From an uncultured Prevotella sp. (GTDB lineage: Bacteria; Bacteroidota; Bacteroidia; Bacteroidales; Bacteroidaceae), in NCBI GenBank assembly GCA_900320905.1, contig ONTZ01000001.1:1-64000 (forward strand): a stretch of 64,000 nucleotides of DNA. The letters run 5' to 3'. The notes below the pieces were generated by a model. The model made no database searches. It was not told the origin of the DNA and saw nothing but the letters and a program-made list of their open reading frames with translations. A program made the position numbers and the translations under genes. Below are positions 31,951-40,547 of this stretch, one piece after another; positions within the stretch are counted from its first letter, which is position 1; each line of letters starts with the position of its first letter.

Positions 31951-33612
31951 TTACAAGGTTTTTACCTTGTTCTCGAATTGTTCGCGGTTGCCTAAGGCAC
32001 CGTTTTTGATACGGGCACGGTAGTTGTAGATGGTATTCACGGAATAATGCAGGAACTCGGCAATCTTCGACGAGTCCTCAAAACCCAGGCGGATGAGGGC
32101 AAAGATGCGGATGTCTGTCGTCAGCCGGTTCTCCTCTTTGGGATGGATACGCAGTTCCGGCTGGAGCAACCCATTGAAGTCATCGATGAAATTGGGAAAA
32201 AGATGCAGGAAGACGGTATCGAAGTTCTCATAGAGTTCTTCAAGTTCCTTCTCTTTCAGTTCCGTTGATTTCGATATCTGGAAGAGTTCGTCGAGTTCCT
32301 TGTTTTTCATCTTCTTGTTCACCATCTTACGATAGTTGTCGAGTTTGTCGATATACTGGGCACAGAGACTCATGAATCGTCCGATATACTCATCCTTCAC
32401 ACGGTTACTCTCGGAGAGTTGGGAGTTGAGGGTTGAGAGTTGGGCGTTGAGGACGGACAGTTCGTCTTTCTGAGTGGACAATTGGGAGTTGACCGTTGAC
32501 AGTTGGGAATTGGCAGTTGAAAGCGCCTTCCGCGCCATATCCAACTGCTGGTTGCGGCGGTGGACAAGGAAGAGAACCACGAGCAACAGCAGGGCGAGTA
32601 TACTGATGGCGGCCAGGGTCATCCACAACTGGTGGGTGGTGCGCTCACTCTGGGCCTTGTAGTTCTTGGCGATTTGCGACAGCAACGGTGCGATCTGCCA
32701 GTTACGCTGACGTGAGCCATAGCGGTTGGCGCAGTCGCTGGTATAACTGATGTAGTGTGAGGCGCGCTCGAGGTCGCCCTTCAGCATCAGTTCATTGGCT
32801 AGTTCCCACATCGATCCCTGGTCCATGGCGGCATTGCGTATGTCGGCCAGTACGGACTCCGTCAGCCAGAACATCATCTGTGCTGAGTCGCCCTGCAGTT
32901 TGTATTCGATATAACGGTAGAGGGCTGTCAGGGCATAAGGATGACTGCCTGCCTCAACGGTTTTGAGCCACTCGTCATTGATGGCCATGGCTGTCTTGAG
33001 GTCTCCTTCGCCCTGGGCGCGCTGTTCACGTTTCAGCAGACATGTCTCGTAGGTGGGCGGCAGTTTCTCGTACATCAGCCGTTCGTAGTAGTAGGCCTTG
33101 TCGAGATAACTCTTCTGCATATCGTTGAGATGGGTGTAGTAACTCAGTTCGCTATATACATTATTATAGGCTTCGTAATAGGTGCCTAAGGCGGTCTGCT
33201 CGACAGGGTCTGGCAGCCGGATGGAGTCGAGGATGTTCAGGGCTTCGTCGTACATGCCGATGTTCGTGCAGCGGATGGCCAACTGCGACCTGCAGCGCAC
33301 CGAGGCCGACAGGTCGCCCAACTGCTCGGCCAGTGTGATGCACTGGCGGATAAACCAGATGGCAGAGTCGCTGACGAAAGGACGGTAGAGTTCGTAGAGT
33401 TTGTATCCTTCCTCATATTTCTGTCTACCGGAAGCCTGTTCGAAGGCATGGCGTGCAGACGTTATCTTTGCCTCACGCTGGGCCACATAATGGGGTGACT
33501 CGGCGATGGCCTGGTCTATCTCCTTGTAGCGCGACTCGATGTCTGGCGTCTGAGCCCAAAGGGGCGCCGACAGAAACAGCAGGGTGGTCGTTATTAGGTA
33601 TCGCATAGACAT
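31951..33612 (-). CDS. One-component membrane regulator: TPR-like sensor, transmembrane helix, coiled coil, DUF6377/LuxR-like HTH
   Basis: Predicted membrane-spanning transcription regulator for the beta-glucan operon that follows it. The 553-residue product has a signal peptide (APLWAQT), a periplasmic helical-repeat region (about 25-325), a transmembrane helix (about 330-350), seven-residue coiled-coil heptads of LSTxNSQ type (364-402), and a C-terminal DUF6377-type domain (about 405-540) with an HTH-like end, DSSKIAEFLHYSVNTIYNYR (about 513-532), resembling LuxR-type recognition helices. The role is inferred from domain layout and position. Its promoter (33646-33675) is overlapped downstream by the LacI-type operator at 33627-33640. 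An alternative start is the Met at residue 3. Confidence 0.85.
   Translation of the reverse strand: MSMRYLITTTLLFLSAPLWAQTPDIESRYKEIDQAIAESPHYVAQREAKITSARHAFEQASGRQKYEEGYKLYELYRPFVSDSAIWFIRQCITLAEQLGDLSASVRCRSQLAIRCTNIGMYDEALNILDSIRLPDPVEQTALGTYYEAYNNVYSELSYYTHLNDMQKSYLDKAYYYERLMYEKLPPTYETCLLKREQRAQGEGDLKTAMAINDEWLKTVEAGSHPYALTALYRYIEYKLQGDSAQMMFWLTESVLADIRNAAMDQGSMWELANELMLKGDLERASHYISYTSDCANRYGSRQRNWQIAPLLSQIAKNYKAQSERTTHQLWMTLAAISILALLLLVVLFLVHRRNQQLDMARKALSTANSQLSTVNSQLSTQKDELSVLNAQLSTLNSQLSESNRVKDEYIGRFMSLCAQYIDKLDNYRKMVNKKMKNKELDELFQISKSTELKEKELEELYENFDTVFLHLFPNFIDDFNGLLQPELRIHPKEENRLTTDIRIFALIRLGFEDSSKIAEFLHYSVNTIYNYRARIKNGALGNREQFENKVKTL
32407..32523 (-). repeat. 7-bp-word repeat encoding coiled-coil heptads
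   Basis: On the minus strand this stretch is built of CAACTCT/CAACTGT/CAACTCC-like words with a period near 7 bp. Three words equal 21 bp, one heptad of the encoded coil (LSTANSQ, LSTVNSQ, LSTQKDE, LSVLNAQ, LSTLNSQ, LSESNRV). Confidence 0.75.
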
Positions 33613-33626
33613 TGATAACTAGACAA

Positions 33627-33640
33627 TGAAAACGTTTGCA
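33627..33640. promoter_or_regulatory. Second LacI-family operator (one mismatch)
   Basis: TGAAAACGTTTGCA differs at one base from the core TGCAAACGTTTGCA found upstream of susC. Its centre (33633.5) is 62.5 bp upstream of the pullulanase -7 box (33696), within one base of the spacing in the sus locus. It also covers the predicted transcription start of the DUF6377 regulator on the other strand. Confidence 0.75.
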
Positions 33641-33645
33641 CAGCG

Positions 33646-33675
33646 CAAAGATACAATTTTTTTTGGAAATAACAA
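33646..33675 (-). promoter_or_regulatory. Promoter of the DUF6377 regulator gene
   Basis: On the minus strand TTG (plus 33673-33675), a 19-nt spacer and TATCTTTG (33646-33653). The expected start point, near 33639, falls inside the LacI-type operator. Confidence 0.65.
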
Positions 33676-33695
33676 TCATTTTCCGTTTTTTTTCT

Positions 33696-33703
33696 TATAT
33701 TTG
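33696..33703 (+). promoter_or_regulatory. Promoter -7 box of the pullulanase gene
   Basis: TATATTTG, 25 bp before the ATG at 33729, without an evident -33 TTG. The operator at 33627-33640 is 62.5 bp upstream. Confidence 0.65.
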
Positions 33704-33728
33704 CAGCGATAATTAGTTATAACTTAGA

Positions 33729-35645
33729 ATGAAGAGTTTGATATTGACAGGAATCTTATCTTTGCTGTTGCCCGGAACAGTGGCAGCGCAGACGTTTCAG
33801 GAAGTAGGTTATTCACCCGAGATGACCGTGTTTTCACTTTTTGCCCCCAGTGATGCCAAGCGGGTGACGGTGCGTCTGTATCGCGACGGACAGGGCGGGA
33901 AGGCCTACAAGACCGTCAAGATGACACGCATAGCCCCTGAAAAGTGGCAGACGACGGTGAAGGGCGACCTGATGGGACAGTTTTATACCTTCGACATCGG
34001 TAAGGGCGAGTGTCCGGGTGTCTTTGCCAAGGCAGTCGGTGTGAATGGTAAGCGAGGTGCTATCATCGATATGGCTGAGACAAATCCCACGGGGTGGGAG
34101 CGTGACCAGCGGCCCGTGATGAAGTCGCCTGCCGACCTGGTGGTCTATGAGATGCACCACCGCGATTTCTCCATCGCCCGTCCTGATGCGAAGTATCCGG
34201 GAAAATTCCTGGCACTTACAGAACCCTGGGCCATCGATCACCTGAAGTCGTTAGGCGTGAATGCCATCCATATCCTGCCCAGTTATGACTATGGCTCTGT
34301 GGATGAGACACGCCTCAGCGACAACAAGTATAACTGGGGCTACGACCCTGTAAATTATAATGTACCCGAGGGTGGCTACTCCACCGATCCCTATCGGCCC
34401 GAGGTGCGCATCCGTGAGTTCAAGCAGATGGTGCAGGCGCTCCACCAGGCGGGTATCCGTGTCATCCTCGATGTGGTGTATAACCATACCTATGACATTG
34501 AGCACTCCAACTTCCAGCGTACCTATCCCGATTATTATTATAGGGTGGGGAGCAACGGCTCTGGCTGTGGCAATGAGACTGCCAGCGAAAAACCGATGAT
34601 GCGCCAGTTCATGATAGAGTCCGTCAAATACTGGATCAACGAATACCATATCGACGGCTTGCGCTTCGACCTGATGGGCTGTCACGACATTGAGACAATG
34701 AACCTGATTCGTCAGGCGGTGGATGAGATAGACCCCTCTGTCTTCATCTATGGCGAGGGATGGAGTGCAGGCTCATGTGCCTATCCACAGGAGAAACTCG
34801 GCATGAAGGCGAACATCCCGCAGATGCCGCGTATCGCTGCTTTCAGCGATGAGATCCGCGATGCCCTGCGCGGTCCCTTCGACGACGATACGAAATGTGG
34901 TTGGCTGGGGACGGGCATCCGGATTTTCAAGTCATCAGACATAATGGGTTTCAAGGAGAGTCTGAAGTTCGGCATTGCCGGTGCCATCGCCCACCCGCAG
35001 GTGGATATGACGAAGGTGAACTACTCCAAGGCTCCCTGGGCCATCGAACCCACCCAGATGATGTCCTACGTCTCTTGTCACGATGATATGTGTCTCGTAG
35101 ACCGTCTCAAGGCCTCAGTTCCTGGCATCAGCGAGGCTGAACTCATCCGCCTCGACCTGTTGGCACAGACGGCAGTCTTCACCTCCCAGGGCGTGCCTTT
35201 CATGCTCAGTGGCGAGGAACTGCTCCGCACGAAACAGGGTGTTCATAACTCCTTTGAGTCGCCTGACAGCATTAACCATCTCGACTGGTCGAACAAACAG
35301 AGATATCCGCAGGTCTTTGATTACTACAAGAACCTGATTGCACTCCGTCAGCACCATCCAGCCTTCCGCCTTGGCAATGCCGATCTGGTCAGGAAGCATC
35401 TGGAGTTCTTGGATGCTCCGGAAAAAACCGTGGCTTTCCGCCTGAAGAACTACGCAGGTCGTGACGATTGGCGCAACATCATCGTTATCCTCAATGCGGG
35501 CAAGGCTGATACGGAGGTTGCCATTCCCGAAGGCAACTACACCATCGTTTGTTGTGACGGGGTCATCAATGAAAACGGCCTTGGCGCCCTGAAGGGTTCC
35601 AAGGCTATCGTCAATGCGCAGTCGGCATTGATTTTGCACGACTAA
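33729..35645 (+). CDS. pulA: Type I pullulanase (GH13)
   Basis: Debranching enzyme that hydrolyses alpha-1,6 linkages in pullulan, amylopectin or branched oligosaccharides. The 638-residue product has a signal peptide (PGTVAA-QT), so it is periplasmic or exported, and an N-terminal CBM48-like sandwich (about 25-120). The type I pullulanase signature YNWGYDP is at 201-207; other GH13 motifs are DVVYNHT (about 248), GLRFD (nucleophile D314), GEGW (E343) and SCHDD (about 442). It has its own promoter and probable LacI site, and precedes the SusA-like gene by 154 bp. The branch-cleaving role complements the amylase and SusA enzymes. Confidence 0.94.
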   Translation: MKSLILTGILSLLLPGTVAAQTFQEVGYSPEMTVFSLFAPSDAKRVTVRLYRDGQGGKAYKTVKMTRIAPEKWQTTVKGDLMGQFYTFDIGKGECPGVFAKAVGVNGKRGAIIDMAETNPTGWERDQRPVMKSPADLVVYEMHHRDFSIARPDAKYPGKFLALTEPWAIDHLKSLGVNAIHILPSYDYGSVDETRLSDNKYNWGYDPVNYNVPEGGYSTDPYRPEVRIREFKQMVQALHQAGIRVILDVVYNHTYDIEHSNFQRTYPDYYYRVGSNGSGCGNETASEKPMMRQFMIESVKYWINEYHIDGLRFDLMGCHDIETMNLIRQAVDEIDPSVFIYGEGWSAGSCAYPQEKLGMKANIPQMPRIAAFSDEIRDALRGPFDDDTKCGWLGTGIRIFKSSDIMGFKESLKFGIAGAIAHPQVDMTKVNYSKAPWAIEPTQMMSYVSCHDDMCLVDRLKASVPGISEAELIRLDLLAQTAVFTSQGVPFMLSGEELLRTKQGVHNSFESPDSINHLDWSNKQRYPQVFDYYKNLIALRQHHPAFRLGNADLVRKHLEFLDAPEKTVAFRLKNYAGRDDWRNIIVILNAGKADTEVAIPEGNYTIVCCDGVINENGLGALKGSKAIVNAQSALILHD

Positions 35646-35738
35646 CTGGAGGGTACCTTACTATTTTTTTCTGTTTACTCTACTATCATACGCACGCGCG
35701 ATAGAACGATGGAAAAGTATGTTGTGTGAAAATCTGTC

Positions 35739-35765
35739 AAAAACGATGGTCTTTCGTTTTTTTTT
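35739..35765 (+). terminator. Possible terminator after pulA
   Basis: AAAAACGA (35739-35746) and TCGTTTTT (35754-35761) form an 8-bp stem followed by TTTT. The stem is weak, and it overlaps the region upstream of the susA promoter. Confidence 0.5.
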
Positions 35766-35767
35766 CG

Positions 35768-35775
35768 TATCTTTG
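35768..35775 (+). promoter_or_regulatory. Promoter -7 box of the susA-like gene
   Basis: TATCTTTG lies 24 bp before the ATG at 35800. No LacI-type palindrome is found at the 62-bp position, unlike the pulA and susC promoters. Confidence 0.6.
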
Positions 35776-35799
35776 TGGCGGAGTTAAAGAAGTAAAGAT

Positions 35800-37683
35800 A
35801 TGCGTAGAATTTTATTGGTAACCGCCATTCTGATGGCTAATGTCTTAACAATGAGTGCAGCAAAGAAACAAGTGATTGACCGGATAGAGCCTACCGACTG
35901 GTACGTGGGACTGAAGAACCCCTCGGTGCAGTTGATGGTCTATGGTCCGGGCATCCGTGATGTGGCCGACGTGACTACCGATTATCCTGGTGTCCGTATC
36001 GACAGTCTGGTGCGCCTTGACTCGCCCAACTACCTATTTATATATATGAACGTGCGCGATGCCCAGCCTGGCACCATGACGTTGACGTTTAAAGGGGGAA
36101 AGGTGAAAAGTGGAAAAGGTGAGAAAGTGCCGTTCCAACTGAAACAGCGTGAGATGAGTGGCGACAAGCGCATGGGCTTTACCAATGCCGACGTGCTCTA
36201 TATGTTGATGCCAGACCGTTTTGCACAAGGCGCCAACCACAACCCGCAGGTGGCAGGTATGCGACCCTACAAGGAAGACCGCACCAAACCCTCCCTCCGT
36301 CATGGCGGTGACCTCAATGGCATCCGTGAGCATCTCGACTACTTTAACGAACTCGGTGTGACGGCCCTCTGGCTGACACCGGTCTTGGAAAATGACTCTC
36401 CCGATCAGGAGAACGGTTTTTCTACTTATCACGGTTATGCCACTACCAATTACTACCGTGTGGACCCGCGCTTCGGTACCAACGATGACTATAAGCGTCT
36501 CTGCGATGAGGCTCATGCCAAAGGCCTGAAGGTGGTGATGGACATGATCTTCAACCACAGCGGCTTTGAGCATCCCTGGACCCACGATATGCCCTCAAAG
36601 GACTGGCTCAACATCAATATTCCTCATTCCTCATTTATTCAGACCTCCTACAAACTTACTCCCGTTCTTGACCCCTATGCTTCGAAGGTCGACCTCAAAG
36701 AGACCACTGAGGGTTGGTTTGTGCCTTCCATGCCCGACCTCAACCAGCATAATCCCCACCTGATGCGCTACCTCATCCAGAACAGTATCTGGTGGATAGA
36801 GACCGTCGGCATCGACGGCATCCGCATGGACACCTATCCATACGCCTATGCGGAGGCGATGGCCCAGTGGATGAAGGAACTCGATGCCGAATATCCTAAT
36901 TTCAATACCGTAGGCGAGACGTGGGTTACCGAACCCGCCTACACCGCCGCCTGGCAGAAGGATTCTAAACTTTCCAACCATAACACCTACCTCAAAACGG
37001 TCATGGACTTCTCCTTCTTCGACAAACTGAACCAGGCTAAGAATGAAGAGACCGATGGCTGGTGGAACGGATTGAATCGTCTTTACAATTCCTTCGTCTA
37101 TGACTACCTCTACCCGAATCCGTCGAATGTGATGGCCTTCATCGAGAACCATGATACGGACCGTTTTTTGGGCAATGGGAAGGACACCCTTGCCCTGAAG
37201 CAGGCGCTTGCACTGTTATTAATTGTTAATCGCACGCCACAACTCTATTACGGCACAGAAGTGCTCATGAATGGTACAAAAAATGTGACAGACGGAAATG
37301 TAAGAAAAGATTACCCTGGTGGATTCCCTGGAGACACTCATAACTGCTTCACCAAGGAGGGTCGCTCAAAGTCTGAACAGGCCATGTTCTCATGGTTGTC
37401 CCGCCTGCTCCACTGGCGTCAGGGCAATGAGGTCATCACCAAGGGAAAACAAATTCAGTTCATCCCCTACAATGGTATCTATGTCATTGCACGCCAATAC
37501 AAGGGCAAGACGGCGCTTGCCGTCCTTAACGGCACTTCCAAGCCCGCCACCCTCGATGTCACCCGTTACGCCGAGGTTATCGGTTCCGTCACCCGTGCCA
37601 AGGATATCCTGACCAACCGCACTTACAATCTCTCCACCAATGTCGAACTGAAGCCCAGACAATCCTTGATTCTCGAATACTAA
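35800..37683 (+). CDS. susA: Neopullulanase/cyclomaltodextrinase, SusA type (GH13)
   Basis: Periplasmic GH13 enzyme that cuts alpha-1,4 bonds in imported maltooligosaccharides, cyclodextrins or pullulan. The 627-residue product has a signal peptide (VLTMSA-AK), an N-terminal cyclomaltodextrinase-type immunoglobulin domain (about 24-118), and a GH13 barrel with MDMIFNHSG (about 247), GIRMDTYPYA (nucleophile D344), VGETWV (acid/base E373) and FIENHDTDRF (D452), followed by a C-terminal beta domain. Codons around 100-108 (GGKVKSGKGEKV) and 272-279 are encoded by short-period DNA (GGTGAAAAGTGGAAAAGGTG; ATTCCTCATTCCTCATT) that looks like small expansions. SusA is normally the first structural gene of a sus locus; here it lies about 17 kb from the rest. 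Confidence 0.93.
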   Translation: MRRILLVTAILMANVLTMSAAKKQVIDRIEPTDWYVGLKNPSVQLMVYGPGIRDVADVTTDYPGVRIDSLVRLDSPNYLFIYMNVRDAQPGTMTLTFKGGKVKSGKGEKVPFQLKQREMSGDKRMGFTNADVLYMLMPDRFAQGANHNPQVAGMRPYKEDRTKPSLRHGGDLNGIREHLDYFNELGVTALWLTPVLENDSPDQENGFSTYHGYATTNYYRVDPRFGTNDDYKRLCDEAHAKGLKVVMDMIFNHSGFEHPWTHDMPSKDWLNINIPHSSFIQTSYKLTPVLDPYASKVDLKETTEGWFVPSMPDLNQHNPHLMRYLIQNSIWWIETVGIDGIRMDTYPYAYAEAMAQWMKELDAEYPNFNTVGETWVTEPAYTAAWQKDSKLSNHNTYLKTVMDFSFFDKLNQAKNEETDGWWNGLNRLYNSFVYDYLYPNPSNVMAFIENHDTDRFLGNGKDTLALKQALALLLIVNRTPQLYYGTEVLMNGTKNVTDGNVRKDYPGGFPGDTHNCFTKEGRSKSEQAMFSWLSRLLHWRQGNEVITKGKQIQFIPYNGIYVIARQYKGKTALAVLNGTSKPATLDVTRYAEVIGSVTRAKDILTNRTYNLSTNVELKPRQSLILEY

Positions 37684-37718
37684 TTCGAATATGTAAAGTA
37701 ATATTGCTAATTTTCATA

Positions 37719-37743
37719 GGGGGGGGGTAAAACTCCCCCTTTG
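37719..37743 (+). terminator. Terminator after the susA-like gene
   Basis: A run of nine G (37719-37727), the loop TAAAACT and CCCCC (37735-37739) followed by TTTGTT. The G tract is longer than the stem needs and may vary in length. Confidence 0.7.
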
Positions 37744-37816
37744 TTAATTTGGTTAAATGGTGTTAAGAAAATGGCTTTTGTCGATAAAAAACGCGGTTAT
37801 ATCGCCAAAAAAGTCG

Positions 37817-37824
37817 TATATTTG
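37817..37824 (+). promoter_or_regulatory. Promoter -7 box of the fimbrial cluster
   Basis: TATATTTG, followed by a predicted start near 37831 and the GTG start at 37842. The leader would be only about 11 nt. Confidence 0.55.
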
Positions 37825-37841
37825 TCCACAAAAATAGATCA

Positions 37842-39326
37842 GTGACGAGAAATATTGGCAAAAATATGGTTCTTTTCCTGCTGCTGTTGGTCATAATAGC
37901 GTTGCCGGAAAGGTTACAAGCCCGAGACCTTGTAGCCTCGGATTCTCGTGCTGATTCTATTTTGATAACAAATACTTACATCCGTTTCGTCGAAGAAGGC
38001 GAGACCGTTCATTTCTCCGATGAGGAGTTTTTCGATCAGGCAGGCAGGGTGGTGTTCCCTGTCAACGACTACCGGTTGCCGCCGGATGCGCCGTTGCTAA
38101 AACAATTGGAAAAAGAGGTGTTGCCCGCCATCAACCGGGAGGGCTACACCCTTTCACGTATTTATATCCGTGGCGCTGCCTCGCCGGAGGGATCTTATGA
38201 GCACAACAAGGTCTTGGGTGAGAAGCGTGCCAAGGCGCTGACCGACTTTGTCTTGTCCCGTCTCAGTGTACCTGTCAGCGACGGTAGTTACAATCTCGAC
38301 GTGGACTATGAGGACTATCGTTCGCTCTGTCTTTTTTTATTGCGCGCGCAGGATAGTTATCACATGTTAGTAAAGAGTATATGTGATAAATATCTGCCCA
38401 GCAACAACGTTGCGCAACTCAAGAAAGAACTCCAGCAAGCAGAGGGCGGGAAGTTGTGGAAGCACTTGCTTACCAACTATTTCCCCAGTCTTCGTACCGC
38501 TCGTATCATGCTGGTATTCAATCAGAAGCAACCCGTCGAAGTGATTCCGCAGCCAGCCGAGGAACAACCCGTTCCTGAGCCTGTCATCGTGGAGCAACCT
38601 GTTGCGGAGGCACCGGTCACTGCCGCTGTCGTTTTTGACGAACCCGAGATCCTTCCCCGTCGTGAATACCTGTCGGTGAAGACCAACCTCCTGCTCGATG
38701 GCGCTTACGTGCCAGGCTATAACCGTTGGTGCCCCATCCCCAATGTTGCCATCGAGTATTATCCTAAGAAGGGACATTTCACTTACGGTGCCTCGTTCGA
38801 CTTCCCCTGGTGGCAGGACTACGATGCCCATAAGTATTTCCAGATACGAAACTATCAGTTGGAGAGCCGTTATTACCTGCGCTCCGGTAGTCTCTCCTCC
38901 AATCCTCCGGGTGAGGGCGCTGCCTTCCGTGGACTCTACCTGCAGGCCTATGCCCATGTGGCACTCTTCGGCATCTGCTTCGATGCAGACCGCGGTTGGG
39001 TAGGCGAGGGCGTCGGTGCCGGTGTGGGTGTGGGCTATGTGTTGCCCCTCTCGAAGAAAGGGCACTGGCGTCTGGAGTTTGGACTGCAGGCCGGCTATTT
39101 CCGCTGTAAGTATGACCCCTATCAGTACGAGAACCCGGTGGATCCTTCCTACCACGACGATCTGTACTACTACAAATGGACGCTCGACCCAGACCTTTTC
39201 AAGAAGCGTCAGTACCGCTACAACTGGCTGGGTCCGACACGTGTCGGTATCACCCTGACTTACGACCTGCTCTACCGCAGGATCAACAAGAAGGGCGTGA
39301 GTTTTAAAAACTACGAAAAGAGATGA
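37842..39326 (+). CDS. DUF3575 family outer-membrane protein with OmpA-like N-terminal part
   Basis: Outer-membrane component common at the head of Bacteroidales fimbrillin clusters; its exact role is not established. The 494-residue product has a signal peptide (ending near RLQA), a periplasmic region with the OmpA-like motif YIRGAASPEGSYEHNKVLGE and RAKALTDFV (about 107-140), a Pro/Glu/Val-rich linker (about 230-262), and a C-terminal beta-rich domain of DUF3575 type (SVKTNLLLDGAYVPGYN, about 276). I prefer the GTG start because it gives the signal peptide a basic N-terminal region; ATG at 37866 would remove it. It overlaps the next gene by 4 bp. Confidence 0.82.
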   Translation: MTRNIGKNMVLFLLLLVIIALPERLQARDLVASDSRADSILITNTYIRFVEEGETVHFSDEEFFDQAGRVVFPVNDYRLPPDAPLLKQLEKEVLPAINREGYTLSRIYIRGAASPEGSYEHNKVLGEKRAKALTDFVLSRLSVPVSDGSYNLDVDYEDYRSLCLFLLRAQDSYHMLVKSICDKYLPSNNVAQLKKELQQAEGGKLWKHLLTNYFPSLRTARIMLVFNQKQPVEVIPQPAEEQPVPEPVIVEQPVAEAPVTAAVVFDEPEILPRREYLSVKTNLLLDGAYVPGYNRWCPIPNVAIEYYPKKGHFTYGASFDFPWWQDYDAHKYFQIRNYQLESRYYLRSGSLSSNPPGEGAAFRGLYLQAYAHVALFGICFDADRGWVGEGVGAGVGVGYVLPLSKKGHWRLEFGLQAGYFRCKYDPYQYENPVDPSYHDDLYYYKWTLDPDLFKKRQYRYNWLGPTRVGITLTYDLLYRRINKKGVSFKNYEKR

Positions 39327-40501
39327 AGAGATATAGCAATCATAACAGTCTCACGATGGTGACCCGCATGGCAATAATCGCTGCGGTCATGTCGTTGTTG
39401 GTATGCTGCATCCGCGAACCGGAACTGCATCTCTTCGACGGCGGTGATATCGAGATCGAACTGCCGCTGGTAGAACTGGAACTCGATGCCTACTGGGATT
39501 ACGAGATGTCGTATGGCATCACTTACGACTGGCGTGCCGAATGGTACTATGGCTGGGATGCTGTCGACCAGGAACTCTTCGGCTCCCTCGGTTACACTGA
39601 GCCAAGCGTCTTCCACCTGCGCCGCTACTTCACGGGTTCCACCCCTCTGGCCAACCATACCAGCGTGGTTGCCAATACCATCACCGGCAAGTCCTTCTAC
39701 GGAAAATACAGTTGGGGCTTCTGGGATATCCTCGTGTGGAACGACGTCAACACCATCGATGGTGTGCAGAGCCTGAACTTCGACGAGCAGACCTCGCTCG
39801 ACTATGTGCTTGCCTACACCAACCAGACGATGGTTGCTTCCCGTTACGAGGCGCCGAAGTACACCCGGGCCTTCTACGAGCCCGAGCCTCTCTTCTCTGC
39901 CTATCACCAAGGCATTGAGATCGATCGAGAACTGACTGGTTTTGAGTACGATCCCATCAGGAATGTCTACGTCAAGAAACTCGACATGTTGCTCGAGCCT
40001 ATTACATATATATACCTCACTCAGGTGATTCTCCATCACAACCGTGGAAAGATCGTCGGCATCGACGGTTCGGGAATGCTCTCAGGATTCGCACGTTCCA
40101 CGGTGGTCAATACGGGTATCTCTGGCGAGGATATCATTACCGTCTATTTCAACACACGTTTCAAGAAGAACTGCGATATGGACGGTGAACCGGTTGACAT
40201 CGCGGGAGGCCGTCTGCTCACCTTCGGTATTAGCGGACAGAACGCCAACCGTATCAAGCATATAGAAGACGTCAAGGATAAGGCCAACCATTACCTTGAC
40301 ATCACCATGCAGTTCAACAACGGCATGGACTCCACCTTTGTGTTCGACGTCTCCGATCAGGTGCGCAAGCACTGGAAGGGCGGTGTCATCACCGTCGAAC
40401 TGGACATGGATACCGTGCGTATCCCATCTCGTAGCGGAGGTTCAGCCTTCGATGCTGTCGTGAAAGATTTCGAAGAAGAAACCCACGAATTCCCTCTGTA
40501 G
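39323..40501 (+). CDS. DUF5119 lipoprotein of the fimbrial cluster
   Basis: Lipoprotein of unknown function that typically accompanies fimbrillin genes. The 392-residue product has a lipoprotein signal ending LLVCCIREPEL, and a beta-rich body; RAEWYYGWD (about 70) and VNTIDGVQSLNFDEQTS (about 140) lie in well-formed strands. No catalytic motif is seen. It overlaps the DUF3575 gene by 4 bp and is followed after about 46 bp by the first fimbrillin, so it probably belongs to pilus assembly or anchoring. The family name is from recognition of the N-terminal segment and context. Confidence 0.75.
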   Translation: MKRYSNHNSLTMVTRMAIIAAVMSLLVCCIREPELHLFDGGDIEIELPLVELELDAYWDYEMSYGITYDWRAEWYYGWDAVDQELFGSLGYTEPSVFHLRRYFTGSTPLANHTSVVANTITGKSFYGKYSWGFWDILVWNDVNTIDGVQSLNFDEQTSLDYVLAYTNQTMVASRYEAPKYTRAFYEPEPLFSAYHQGIEIDRELTGFEYDPIRNVYVKKLDMLLEPITYIYLTQVILHHNRGKIVGIDGSGMLSGFARSTVVNTGISGEDIITVYFNTRFKKNCDMDGEPVDIAGGRLLTFGISGQNANRIKHIEDVKDKANHYLDITMQFNNGMDSTFVFDVSDQVRKHWKGGVITVELDMDTVRIPSRSGGSAFDAVVKDFEEETHEFPL

Positions 40502-40547
40502 TATAATATAATAATACAAAATGAATCAATTTAAAGTATTTGTAAAT

